Positions 10,499 through 20,773 of a DNA stretch of 64,000 nt are shown in pieces. Position numbers and translations under genes: made by a program. The number at the start of each line of letters is the position of its first letter. Position 1 is the first letter of the stretch. Under the pieces are notes generated by a model. The model was not told where the DNA came from. It did not search any database and saw only the letters and a list, made by a program, of their open reading frames with translations. The stretch is taken from the NCBI GenBank assembly GCA_015501595.1, contig JADNRX010000265.1, positions 1-64,000 of the forward strand, read 5' to 3'. Source of the stretch: Hymenopellis radicata. Taxonomy: Eukaryota; Basidiomycota; Agaricomycetes; Agaricales; Physalacriaceae.

Positions 10499-11452
10499 TC
10501 AAGCGCGGTTCGCAATTTTCTTCTCTCTGGCCACACTATCCTCGGATTCATGGGAATGAATCGATCCGCGGTCAGCAGAGGTCTTCTTGGACTTCTTGCC
10601 CAAGAGGAACATGATAAGAGCACCGATAAGGGCACCCCCGACGGCGCTTCCTACGGCAGCGCCGGCGATGGCACCAGCCTTGTTGGAGCAGGTGGCGGCA
10701 GTCGACGAGGCGGCCGAGCTACTGCTGGACTCGCTCTTGACGTTAAAAGTCGTCTCCGGGATCTCATCTATTTCTATGAGCATCACAGATTGTTGAGACA
10801 TCGCACACTTACCGGAAGCCCCGACGAGCTTTGCAGCGGTGTAATTGAATGTACCGCCGGTGACGACTGGGTCGGTGAACACCCAGTTGGGGAGGGCAGT
10901 GTCGTAGGGCATAGTCTCGGCGATATACCTGTGCATAACCTGGTCAGCACGTAGTCAGATCTTTCAAAAGAAAGGCGCTCACTTGACTCCCGTAATGTTG
11001 CCACAGTTCGTGGTCCAGGAATCCCATCTAACGTGGTGTCATGAGCATGCGATAATCACGGCGAGGGAAGCACTTACGTGGGCCAAGTATTGCTGCTATA
11101 CGACTGACATGCAGAGCATCCGGACACCAAGGTGTAGAAAACTGGGTTGCATCGCAGGTCATCGGCTTCATCCGCCGTGGGATGTCGTACTCAGTCTGTC
11201 CACTGAGGCTCGGATACGGCGAGTCCTCCGGCATATCTTTGAACATCGCGTAAGTGTACAGCTCTAACGATCAGCGATGAACGCCTCACATCCTCCCCCG
11301 ACCATCAGAGACGCGATGTAGTAGCAGGGGCTCTTGCCATCGTCAGACGTCAAGTCGAAACCATGGGCACTGCACATCGCCGGGGAGTCAGCAGACACCA
11401 TACCAGCGACGGACAAGACGGCAGCGATGGCGGTAGCGCTAAGCGAGAACAT
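10499..11452 (-). CDS. Secreted, C-terminally anchored Cys-rich protein (basidiomycete family), apparent one-base shift
   Basis: The start at 11452 gives a signal peptide (MFSLSATAIAAVLSVAGMVS) followed by DGKSPCYYIASLM. Later exons give NPVFYTLVSGCSACQ, WPTWDSWTTNCGNITGVK, IAETMPYDTALPNWVF and a Ser-rich stalk, then a helix (AGAIAGAAVGSAVGGALIGALI) and a basic cytosolic tail ending IANRA. The SPC, SxCxxCQ, WxxWxxxC pattern is typical of a widespread, uncharacterised mushroom surface-protein family. The EYDIP block and the DEADDLRCNPVF block are in different frames; one extra base in the three-base run at 11179-11181 would join them. The gene is either mutated or affected by a consensus error. 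It is convergent with the repeat-peptide gene. Confidence 0.7.
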
Positions 11453-11942
11453 GGCGAATGTCTTTGAAAGTGGCTGAAATCAAAAACACAGGACACTAGC
11501 CACCCTCTGTCTTCCTTCTTTTCTACGTAAACGCCACCTGGACACTCGGTTCTCTTGGATGAATCACCCGATGTCATGATCCATGTGATGAGGGACCCGA
11601 ATCCGCGTTTCCTTGCTCTATTGCCTGGCGGCGCCGATGGAATTTGGCTGGGCGGTGAGTGGCTACACAGGGCATATCTGATTAGATCACATCTAGAGCC
11701 CGGTATTTCATCTTATCACACCCCGTGCCTCGTTTTTATCTGATAAGAAGCACGCTGTATCGTTTGAGCACAATGGAATGGCAAGGGACAGCAAGGGACT
11801 GACCAAAAAGTCCTCAAGTGGCGCGACTTTATGCTCCGCGGATCTCTATATCGAGGCCTCCCATGTGCCTGGTGATTCACGTTCAAAAGGCGGGGTTTGG
11901 GGGGATGAAGAGTTCATTCGTATCCCTCGAAACGAACCGACG

Positions 11943-12655
11943 ATGAACTCCTTCAAGAGCTGTGTTACCCTGCTTTTCGGCGCATCCTTGTTTGCTCTCG
12001 TCGCAAGCGCCCCCGTCGAGGAGTGAGTGTCCACCAGCGAAGTTTGTCCTTTCCTAACCATCGGATACCACAGTATCGAGGCGCGCGTGCTGCCTTCCGG
12101 ACACCCAGTCATCGACAACAACTTTTTGGTAAGATTGCTTCTTCACTGTCGCCTCCCCGTCGTCGTCTGATCAAATTTCTTTAGTCTGAGTATGGTCTGA
12201 TCACGTCTGGCTATGTCGTCGAGGTATACTTCACTCGATATTCCTCAACGCTGCCGGAAAACTAAGGCTCACCCAGACCGCAATCTACCCTTCTGGATTC
12301 AGTATTCCAACTGAGACCATTACCGCGTGAGCACTCTGATACCGACGCATGGACACTGACGAAAGAAGGTCATCCTTTCAGCCTTCCGTCCGGATACAGC
12401 GTGGCGTGGAATGGCGTCTTCGACCCCGAGGGCGAGACGGTCTCCTTCTTCCCAGAATCCGTTCTGGAACCAGTTGAACTTCAAGACGACACTTCCACTG
12501 AGTCTCAGCCGGGAGCCCCGTCTAATACCGCCACCAGTTCCGCTGCTTCGAGCACTGCCAGCGCTGCGTCGAGCTCAGATTCCAATGCAGCTGGAATGTT
12601 GAAGCCCTCGCTGGGTCTCGTGCTCGTTGCCGTTGGAATGAGTCTTTTCATGTAG
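11943..12655 (+). CDS. Small secreted protein with Ser/Ala-rich stalk and GPI-type tail
   Basis: Five exons. Exon 1 encodes a signal peptide (MNSFKSCVTLLFGASLFALV then ASAPVE). The mature part has short blocks IEARVLPSGHPVIDNNF, SEYGLITSGYVVE, TAIYPSGFSIPTETIT and SGYSVAWNGVFDPEGETVSF. It ends with a Ser/Ala/Thr-rich linker, an SNAAG-type omega region, and a hydrophobic tail (LGLVLVAVGMSLFM) with no basic residues after it, the usual GPI-anchor layout. The introns after GAGGA, TTTTTG, GTCGAG and ACCGC all keep frame. Function is unknown. It lies between the other surface protein and the IGPS gene and is transcribed toward the latter. Confidence 0.75.
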
Positions 12656-12902
12656 AACACTCAAAGCTGGCAGATGCAATGGATGAGGAGTGCAGATATC
12701 TTCAAATGATAGTTACGTTCAACCAATTTACGTTTTTGAATGACTCGAGTTTGGATTTGTATTGGCGGGTTATCGAATGAATAGACCGATAGGTAATGAT
12801 GCTTCGCTGTGGCGTAATTTCCTATCAAGAACATCAAATCAGCCGACCAGAGATTTCCCAGGCCAAAGAGACACCTATTCGATACTCACAAGTATCGATA
12901 AA

Positions 12903-13733
12903 TTACCAGGCCAAAAGCTCCCGAATGAAAGTCGAAGTATTCTCTGCCTTCATCAAAGCTTCTCCAATCAACACTGCCCTTACTCCTTCATTTTGATACG
13001 TCTGCACGTCTTTGGGGTTCGAGATGCCGCTCAATGCGCACAGGATCACGTCTCTCTCTTTTACCATCTCCACCAGGCGGCTCGTGGTGCCCATGTCTAC
13101 CTGGAAATCGTGCAAGTTTCGGTTGTTAACACCGATCACCTTGGCCCCAAGACCAAGGGCGACCTCCATCTCCTTCGCGTTGTTCACTTCCACCAGAGGC
13201 TCCATTCCCAGTGAGAGCGAGTATTGATACAACGACGTCAGCTGCTCCTGCGTCAGCATCGCGACGATCAGCAGGACAGTATCTGCGCCCCACAGACGCG
13301 CCTCGGCGATCTGGTATTTGTCGAATATAAACTCCTTCCGCAAAACGGCAGGTCTATTGGGCACGTTGTCGATGGCTTGCCTGGCGAGCCGCATGTCCAG
13401 CAGAGACCCCTTGAACCACGTTGGCTCGGTAAGGACGGAGATGGTGGATGCGCCAGCTTGTGCATATGTGAGCGCCTGTACTGCAGGATTGATGGTCATA
13501 GCGATAGGGCCTTTGGATGGGCTGGCACGCTTGATTTCGGCCATAAGAGAGACAGAGGGGGATGAGCCAGGATTTTGTTTCAGTCTGTCGACGAAGGAGA
13601 TGAGTTGGGGAGCCAGACCCATCGATAGGTAGGTGTCGAGCTCTGAAGGAGTCGTGCCAGGCGTGGTAGACGCCAGCTCTACGTCCTTGGCTCGCTGAGC
13701 ATAGATTTTCTGCAGAATAGAGGGGGCGGCCAT
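12903..13733 (-). CDS. Stand-alone indole-3-glycerol-phosphate synthase
   Basis: One open frame of 276 codons without introns. It covers a full IGPS TIM barrel: the catalytic block [24 protein letters not shown], the Lys-bearing [53 protein letters not shown] and AVLIGEALM. The enzyme turns carboxyphenylaminodeoxyribulose phosphate into indole-3-glycerol phosphate, the step before tryptophan synthase. In most fungi this domain sits between glutamine amidotransferase and PRA isomerase in one TRP1/trpC protein; here neither neighbour domain is present within 800 bases on either side. All catalytic motifs are kept, so it is probably functional, either as a second copy or as a split pathway gene. 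Confidence 0.88.
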   Translation of the reverse strand: MAAPSILQKIYAQRAKDVELASTTPGTTPSELDTYLSMGLAPQLISFVDRLKQNPGSSPSVSLMAEIKRASPSKGPIAMTINPAVQALTYAQAGASTISVLTEPTWFKGSLLDMRLARQAIDNVPNRPAVLRKEFIFDKYQIAEARLWGADTVLLIVAMLTQEQLTSLYQYSLSLGMEPLVEVNNAKEMEVALGLGAKVIGVNNRNLHDFQVDMGTTSRLVEMVKERDVILCALSGISNPKDVQTYQNEGVRAVLIGEALMKAENTSTFIRELLAW

Positions 13734-14540
13734 TGTCGCAGATGTTTCCTTGGATCGCTACTTTCCAAGTTGCACAATGACGGTCAGCTGTAACCTTATA
13801 ACTCGGACTTAACACGGCAATATACCTCCGAAGGACGGTCTCGCTCGGGAGATGGGCGGCGGTTCAGTGGGGCTACTCATTTTAAAAAATATCCACGGTA
13901 GAGCCAAATCTGGGGTTCTACGCTTTATCTACTACGCGAAATCGCGGGCGTGGAAGAAATTAAAGAATGAGCACGTGATCCGGCGACCAAACTTGAAAAA
14001 ATTGCCGGTTACTAAAGTTGCACTTGGCCGATGACACTGTCAATAGCACCCTTCTCTCGAGGCTCGGAGGTCGCGCGTCAGTCGCGGCTCATCCCACGCG
14101 CCCTTCAATGGGTAGCAAAACGCCCGCTACTAGCACGGGGGCCTGCCTTTATCTGCATCTCTCCAGACCCAAACCAGTACAGTGGTGGTCGTCACCCCGT
14201 ACGTCAGCCGAACATCTACGTCTTGCGAGGACAATATTCAAGAATTAGCAGGACTCTCTGCTCGCCGAATACAATATCTGCTTTGGAAGTGCTGCCGGCG
14301 TGACCGAAAAGTTTCCGGACTTGAATACCGCGGAACGAGCGAATTATATGTTGGTGCATAACTTGACCTATGAAAGGATTCCAACTCAAGTGCTCTTAGA
14401 GTAGGCATGAATCGAGGAAGAGGACGGGTATCATACCGCAACGATCGCCGGGCAGCTGCGCTCTATCCAGCAAGTCTGTCTTCAATTGATCCTGACACAA
14501 CAGTTACTCACAATTACACGTTCTTTTAGCCTCTCCTTGG
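13734..14540. other. Intergenic region, promoter of IGPS and possible coding remnants
   Basis: It contains the divergent upstream region of the IGPS gene and a GAGCACGTGATC site near 13969. From about 14286 there is a stretch on the plus strand readable as FGSAAGVTEKFPDLNTAERA then NYMLVHNLTYERIPTQVLLE. It could be an upstream exon of the small open frame at 14541, but no start or clean joint was found. Confidence 0.35.
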
Positions 14541-14786
14541 ATGCGCTTCGTATACACATATGACGACCTATATCCACATAAAGCACCCTCTGCTCTCGTC
14601 GGAATCCTACAGAAGTTTGACGAAGAGTATAACCTTGGGACCGATTTCGGTATCAAGCAAGCAGTCGGGCATATGATGGACCAACTGGAAGCCTTTGGAG
14701 ATGTTGAAGACGCCGAGGACGATGTTAGCGACGCTGTTGTCTTAAATGCTGTGACACAGGAGCTTCCTCCCATGGAATACTTATAG
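14541..14786 (+). CDS. Short open frame of unknown function (81 residues)
   Basis: The frame reads MRFVYTYDDLYPHKAPSALV and continues with an acidic helix-like part (EAFGDVEDAEDDVSDAVVL) to a stop at 14786. The composition looks coding, and the preceding TTTAG could be a splice acceptor, so it may be the last exon of a longer gene starting near 14290. No family recognised. Confidence 0.35.
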   Translation: MRFVYTYDDLYPHKAPSALVGILQKFDEEYNLGTDFGIKQAVGHMMDQLEAFGDVEDAEDDVSDAVVLNAVTQELPPMEYL

Positions 14787-15455
14787 TGGGATATCGCTTT
14801 CTCGACCTGAAGGGCAGAAAAGTATCATCTGTATTTCTACTTGATCTATCACATTTCATGTACTAATTAGAAAGAGGTTCTAGATCTGTTTGGAGTCTAC
14901 CTTGGAATAATAACCAACTCACGTTCTGCAGTCCATCCTGCCTCTGAATTGCACATCTCAAAGGGTATGGGCCCGGCTTTTGGACTATTGACCAACTATT
15001 TCGCGTTTCTCATTTCAATTGGTGCTTGACATCTTCTTTATAACACGAACACATGAACACTTCTGCTAGGAACACTGAAATAGAATGGCCACCAGACTAC
15101 CTCAGCACTCACATTCTTGCGTAATGGTTCTCTTACAACTGCAGTTGAGAGCTAAAGCTTGGAAAACGAGGTACGTGTTTTCACAATCAATTGTAACACG
15201 GTCACCTGTTTTGAATAAGGCGCGGTGTGGCTCAAAAACCAAGACAAATGCAACACCAAATATCTTCAAGATGAAATTTGACCGACGATGGAATTAGAGT
15301 CGAAGATCCCATGATCCATCATGCGCCTTGCAAATGACCGCTTCCGCCTGATCTTCCGGTATAGAACCAGCTCGGTCTTTTCCCGGAATTCGCGAGGCCA
15401 AAAAAATCCATCATACTTAAATGACAGTCGGACTCCCGTCGTCGAGACAGCTTCC
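14787..15455. other. Intergenic region, nothing recognised
   Basis: No supported coding sequence. The right part is the promoter of the SGNH hydrolase gene; the hydrolase frame stays open upstream of the chosen ATG, to about 15321, but that extension lacks signal-peptide character. Confidence 0.5.
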
Positions 15456-16822
15456 ATGATGGCGCCCCCACTCCTCATACTCGTCGTCTCCCTGTTCATC
15501 CACCACGCGGCCGCTCACCTCCTTGCGCGCGCCAACCACACCGAGGGACATTGGATCGCGGCTTGGGCGTCCATGCCGCAGCTAACGGAACCAGCGAACC
15601 TGCCCCCAGCGCCCTTCAACACGTCCAGCGGTGTATTCACCAACGCCACCCTCCGGCAGACCATCCACGTCACCGCGCCCTCGTCACACATCCGCTTGCG
15701 TTTTTCAAACGCCTTTGGCACGACGGATTTGCCCATCACGGCCGTGACCATCGCGCGCCCGCTCAACGGCAGCGCTGGGAGCAGCTCCATCGACACTGGC
15801 TCGCTACAGAACGTGACATTCAGCGGCTCGACGTCGTTTACAATCCCTAATGGAGCGCTAGTTGTCTCCGACCCCGTCGACCTGGACGTGAAAGCGCAGA
15901 GCGAGCTGACGGTAAGTATGTATTTGGCGCACGGCCAGGCGGGGAACGCGATTACGAGCCATCCCGGAAGCCGCACGACGATGTGGATGACGTTTGGAGA
16001 CTTGACGCGTGCGCAGAACGTGTCCGGGGGGTCGACGGCGAGTGTAGCGCATTGGTGAGTACGCCAGTTCGTGTTCTACGCGTCATTTTAACCCGAAATT
16101 GTAGGTACTTCCTCAGCGCGCTGGAAGCGTGGGTCCCGCCCGCGCATAGCACGTTCGCGATTATTGGGGACAGCATCACAGATGGGCGGGGCAGCGACGA
16201 TAACAAGAATAACCGGTGGCCTGACCAGCTCCTTGCTCTCCTCCAGTCATCCTCGAATACGTCTATCATCGCCATCGCTAACCAAGCCGCCGGTGGGAAC
16301 CGCGTCCTCGCTGACATCCTAGGGCCCAACGCCCTCGGCCGCTTCGACCGGGACGTCCTCGCCCAGTCCGGCGTGAAATACGCCATGATATTCGAAGGCG
16401 TAAACGACATTGGCGTCGCCGCCTCCACCGATGCGGCACAGCAGGCCATCGGCGACGCGCTTATCGCCGCGTTCAAGCAGCTCAGCATCCGCTCCCGCGC
16501 GGCGGGGATACCCTTCTTCGGCGCGACGATAACGCCGTTCTGCGAACCCGGTTGCACGACAAGTATACAACCGTACTCGACGCCGCTGAGGGAGGTGACA
16601 CGGCAGCGCGTGAATGCATGGATTAGGGATAGCGGGTGGTTTGATGGTGTGGTGGATTTTGACGCTGTGACGAGGGACCCGGCGGATGTGGCTCAGCTGA
16701 GGAAGGAGTTTAATTCGGGAGATTATCTGCATCCGAATGTTGCTGGGTATCAAGCGATGGCAGCGGCGTTTCCTGTCGAGTTGTTTGCGCAGTGGAATGG
16801 TGGCGTGGATGGATGGGTGTAA
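15456..16822 (+). CDS. Secreted SGNH/GDSL-type hydrolase
   Basis: Two exons joined by an intron at 16055-16104 (codon TG|G for Trp). The ATG at 15456 was chosen because it begins a signal peptide, MMAPPLLILVVSLFIHHAAA; an upstream in-frame ATG would bury it. An N-terminal beta-rich domain has many N-glycosylation sites (NTS, NAT, NGS, NVT, NVS). The SGNH domain follows with block I IIGDSITDGRG (Ser nucleophile), block II Gly in NQAAGGNRVL, block III Asn in FEGVNDIG, and block V DYLHPN (Asp and His). Such enzymes deacylate esters of lipids or polysaccharides outside the cell. The chemistry can be predicted, the substrate cannot. Confidence 0.9.
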
Positions 16823-17105
16823 GGGACCTATAAAAATCACTCTGATTCTTATATATTTTGTGCTGGAGTAGCTTCACGTGTGGCAACCATCCTAGTTTGA
16901 GGGCAAGCTATGCTTGTTTAGGGTTGGAAAAGTGCTGAGCAGGAGGCGGACCGGTAAAGCAGCAGCGTATCGGATCAATTTCCCGACTTAGCCGCATTTG
17001 TACCTTTAGCCAACCTTTCGCCGACCACCATAACATTCGTGATGTTGCTCTCACGCACGCACGGCCGTTCTTAATAATCAGTGTCACTACCTAAACTTCA
17101 ACGCC
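16823..17105. other. Intergenic, SGNH 3' end and hydrolase promoter
   Basis: Short spacer with TATATATTTTG near 16850 after the SGNH stop. No further element was recognised. Confidence 0.4.
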
Positions 17106-18122
17106 ATGCAGCGAGTCGCCCAAATCCAAGAGCGGGAGATCCATAAAGTCCTCTTTCCAAGTGCGCCTATCTCCGATCGTCGTTACCAGATCTAACTGCC
17201 GTCCAGCCGTTGGGAGCTTCTTACCTTTGCTTGAGGCAAAAAAAGAAGCTATCCTAAAGACGCCCAAGAGAACCTTTGCATACGGGCCTACACCTCGGCA
17301 CAAGGTATAAAATTCCGGTCAAATTATGCTTCCTGTGTGTTGACACCCGCCAGTTGGACATATACTACCCGCCAGAGTCTTCCTTGGAGGGGCAAACGAA
17401 GATCTTGGTCTTTTGTTACGGAGGTGGCTTCACCTCTGGCTCACGCACGCTTCCCGCCCCCGCTGAGCTCGCCTATGGGAATCTGGGGATGCACTTCTCC
17501 CGAACAAGGCTTCATCACCATCATTCCCGATTACAGACTCTCCCCAGAGGTAAAGCATCCCGAACAAGCTGCCGATATTCGAGATGCGTTGTTGTGGGTC
17601 GTCGAGAACCCTCAGAGTCTTCTTTTCAACGGTGTGACGAACCCAGACATAGATTCCCTCTATGTCATGGGACATTCCGCCGGGGCCGTTAATGTCTTCA
17701 CCATGCTGGCGTTGCCAGAGCTTTACTCAGACGTTCTTCATCCCAAGATCGGAGGCGTCATCCTTTTCTCTGCGGCGTATACATATGACGCCACCAATCT
17801 CCGCACCGTTCAGGCTGGTACCGTGAAGGAATACTTTGGAGGAGAGGCCACCTCCAAATTGCCTTTGTCCCTCCTTCAAGCCGCAGACGCAAACCGTGTG
17901 GCGTCATTTCCACGAATCCTTCTTGGAGTGTCAGAAAGGGATCCCCAGTCTTTCCTGGATGGGTCAAAGATATTCTCAGATGCACTTGTCGCTCGTGGGG
18001 TGAAGCACGAGGAGTTCATCGCCCAAGGTCATAATCATATCAGCGTAACGTTCTGTCTGGGAACCGGCGAAGGCGAGGATTGGGGTGCCGATGTGGCGAG
18101 GTGGATTTCGAGTACGGCTTGA
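17106..18122 (+). CDS. Alpha/beta hydrolase (Abhydrolase_3-like), apparent one-base shift
   Basis: Exon 1 starts at 17106 (MQRVAQIQEREIHKVLFP). Introns follow at a GTGCGC donor and again before LDIYYPPESS. The core shows VFCYGGGF (oxyanion hole, HGGG-like), IIPDYRLSPEVKHPEQAADI, the nucleophile elbow MGHSAGAV, IPRILLGVSERDP (acid region) and AQGHNHISV (catalytic His), ending RWISSTA. Family members are small lipases, esterases or arylformamidase-like enzymes; no signal peptide is seen, so it is probably intracellular. YGNLGMHFS and EQGFITIIPDYRL are in different frames; removing one C from CCC at 17499-17501 restores the expected reading. A consensus error is as likely as true mutation. Confidence 0.8.
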
Positions 18123-18649
18123 CTTGATATCGTTATTTCGAGCAATGAAGGCAGTTGTAACTTGTATCAACCGGGGCAGAGAACGATCTCAGGGGTAAAT
18201 TTAAGTTGTCACCACGTGACCCTGAATCTGCTCTTTGCGACCGAACTATCTGCGCGCTGAGCTCTAAATATCTTCGACGGAGTCTTTGTCTCAGCCTTGG
18301 ACCGGCAATTACACTCTACCGTTGGTCTCAAAACAGTACCCCGTTTCCGATTAGCCAAAGGCTCCAGGTTGCTCGCTGGTCAAAGCCGGCCTTTTGTTCG
18401 CCACTTGCTGCGACGCCTTGGACTTCCATCGTGCAAAGGGTTCCCACACATTGCTTAATTTGACCGGAGATAGGCACCGCAACATAACCATCAATGTACC
18501 ATACAATCTATTGACAAATGGAGGACGCCTTCCTTTGTCTCTGTGGCATGAGTTCGTCTATAAAACTGACCAAACAAGCGCCCTCCGAATATCCATTTCC
18601 TAGCCATGTCTCGCTCTTCGTCGTCGAAAGACCAGTCTCTTCCTTCTAC
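18123..18649. other. Intergenic region upstream of the zinc-finger gene
   Basis: No gene supported. GTCACCACGTGACC near 18209 is a perfect E-box-like palindrome (GTCACGTGAC type). The open frame running into 18650 from 18518 is probably 5' UTR. Confidence 0.4.
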
Positions 18650-19504
18650 ATGAACGTCGACGTAGTTCAAAGCCCCCGCTCGCCTGGAGGAAGCGCATCG
18701 ACTCCCGGCCGCTCGTGGGGCTCGGCTTCCGGAGTTTCTGCGTACCCAAATGTTCGTGCTATTGTAAGTGTCTCTTTTCTTTAGCTCTTACAGCGCGTTA
18801 TTGATGGACATACAGTTTCCACCGAAAACGCAACCAGGATTAAGACTTGCCATATATGCAACGAGGAGGTATTGCATATGAGGGGGCATGTTCTTGAACA
18901 CAACAGACGGCCTGACGGGTACGAATACGACTCTTGCCTCTGTAACAGCGCGCTGACCTTGTGGCATTGAAAAGGATTTATTACTGTCCGATATGTTCCT
19001 TCCGCACTCCGCTGTCGGGTGAAAACACTCGACACGCGGAGGAACAGTAAGAGGTTCATTAAAACACATTTAACGAGCAGCTGAAACCTATACTTTAGTG
19101 AAAAATACGAGAAAGCTCTGAAGAAGCGACGCGACGCTGAATCTTCTGGCGGTTGGTCGTCGAAACGACCTGGAAAAACGTCTCAAGCCCAGCCACAAAC
19201 GAGCGAGGCTCCGTCGTCGTCGCCCTCGAAAACTCGACGGTCTGGACAAAAGCCGCCCGAGGCGTCCAATGTCACGTTCATCTCCTCGACCAACGTCGCA
19301 TCAGCAGCTATGGCGGCGGCGCTCCCGCCGCTCAGCCACACGCCAGGACCTCCCGGCAGCTCGTATTCCAATTCCGCCACGACGCTCCCCTCCATTCGAT
19401 CCTTCTCGTGGTACCACCACCCCCAAGATCAGCGGGAGCCTGAACAGCTTGACAGAGCGAGCCTAAGACTTCCCCCGATTAGCGATTTAACGAGGCGCCG
19501 CTGA
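18650..19504 (+). CDS. Small C2H2 zinc-finger protein, Ser/Pro-rich
   Basis: The likely ATG at 18650 starts a low-complexity N terminus (VVQSPRSPGGSASTPGRSWG). The second exon has one zinc finger, CHICNEEVLHMRGHVLEH, with C-x2-C-x9-H-x3-H spacing, then NRRPDG. A third exon (acceptor ACTTTAG near 19098) gives the basic segment EKYEKALKKRRDAESS and a long Ser/Pro-rich tail ending SDLTRRR. The likely role is a nuclear DNA-binding regulator; one finger plus a basic patch can be enough. Splicing of exon 1 to 2 is uncertain: the in-frame solution uses a 30-base intron (18764-18793), unusually short here, or a weak GTTTCT donor further upstream. Confidence 0.6.
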
Positions 19505-19867
19505 GGGAACCGGATTTGGAACTAGAACAAAGCAAGGGCATATTTTACTACTTATATCACCATGCACCCGGACATTCATGACACCCACCATTAATACATT
19601 GTTGCTATCCTAGTAATTCAATGTGAAGATTTGCGCCTGAACCTCGCACCCACTCTGAACTCATGTGGATCGGCCTGGTATGAGGCAAATACTGCAATGG
19701 GGGCAAATTTCTCTTATATCATTGATCTAATCACTGGCAATGAACGTTAATGAACCGATATCGGGTTCACCTCGGAAAGTAAGTTCACCAACGAAGTGTA
19801 GAAGACTTTCAAGTTGATTCTGAGGAGCTATTTATACTGATATGAAAACAACACCGCATCTGTTTAA
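19505..19867. other. Intergenic region before the tRNA, nothing recognised
   Basis: AT-rich, no open frame or repeat of note. Confidence 0.4.
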
Positions 19868-19952
19868 CCGACTTTAGCTCAGTTGGAAGAGCGTCAGACT
19901 GTAAAGGATATCTGTCATCTGAATGTCGCCTGTTCGAACCAGGCAAGTCGGA
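19868..19952 (+). tRNA. tRNA-Tyr (GTA) with a 12-base intron
   Basis: The acceptor stem CCGACTT (19868-19874) pairs perfectly with AAGTCGG (19945-19951), followed by discriminator A. The D arm contains TAGCTCAGTTGGAAGAGC. The anticodon stem TCAGA/TCTGA encloses CTGTAAA, with GTA at 19901-19903. The intron AGGATATCTGTC (19905-19916) starts one base 3' of the anticodon, the canonical place; eukaryotic tRNA-Tyr genes typically carry an intron there. The T arm has TGTTCGAACCA (B box). Confidence 0.97.
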
Positions 19953-19971
19953 TATGTTAACTTGTGTCTTC

Positions 19972-19978
19972 TTTTTTT
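19972..19978 (+). terminator. RNA polymerase III terminator of tRNA-Tyr
   Basis: Seven consecutive T residues begin 20 bases after the mature 3' end, as expected for Pol III termination. Confidence 0.85.
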
Positions 19979-19984
19979 CGCAAG

Positions 19985-20600
19985 TTATGGGTGGCGCAGT
20001 AGGGTGGTGCAGTAAACCTCCGGGGGGTGTTAGTAACGGTATTTGATACCGACCCCCCGGGAGGCCTTAGTTTTGAAACCGTTTCTAATGGTTTCGATAC
20101 CGGTACGTGATTGTCACCACGTGATGTGGCGCAGCGGTGCGCCGCCCTCATCCCGCCCTTGGGCCTTGTCCCGCCACTCTCAGCTTCTCTGAACGCCAGC
20201 GCGTCGTCACGTGAAGCGATCACGTGCCGGTATCCGGTATCGAAACCTACCTCCCGACCCCCGACAGTTTCAATACCGTATCAATACCGTTAATAACCGC
20301 AGTAAACCCGAGGTGTATCAAAACCTAGGGTTTACTGCGCCTGGACCAGGCGCAGTAAACCTCCCGGCTCTGGTGTTACGTGTAGTTACTAGTAACGCCG
20401 AACGGTATCTGGTTTACAGTGGTTTTGAAACCGTTGGTAACGGTTTGTTCGGTTTCTATGACAGCACGTGTTTTGGACAGTGGGGCGCCGTAGGGTGGCG
20501 CAGCCGCCGCGCCGCCCTCCTCCCGCCGTTGTTCCGCCACTCTCAGAGTGCTGGTAACTGTGTTCTTCTGCATGACAGTCGGATGCGGTTATCCTTTGCC
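19985..20600. repeat. Inverted-repeat-rich spacer with a perfect 33-base hairpin
   Basis: No gene. GGTTTACTGCGCCTGG at 20329-20344 and its exact reverse complement at 20346-20361 flank a single A. CAGTAAAC/GTTTACTG units also occur near 20009, 20299 and 20354. A GC-rich module (CGCCGCCCTC, TCCCGCC, CCGCCACTCTCAG) occurs twice, near 20140-20190 and 20507-20548. CACGTG occurs near 20116, 20208, 20221 and 20465. GGTATC/GATACC and GGTAACG-type short palindromes are frequent. The pattern suggests nested small transposons or a non-autonomous element next to the tRNA gene; no protein is encoded. Confidence 0.7.
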
Positions 20601-20773
20601 CTTTCTAAAACCTCGTCATTTGTTCAATTATGTTCAGGTTTGATACCAATTAGTTACCGGCATACATCAAAATCGTGTACAACTCTAGAGCAAAGCCATA
20701 GTGAGAAGTCCATCCAAGTAGGCATCATTCCGTCACAACTCACATCTAGCATTGACACTACATGTACGGTGGA

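Noticed and set aside
13224..13565. Plus-strand open frames inside the IGPS gene
   Set aside because: Antisense shadows of a conserved coding sequence.
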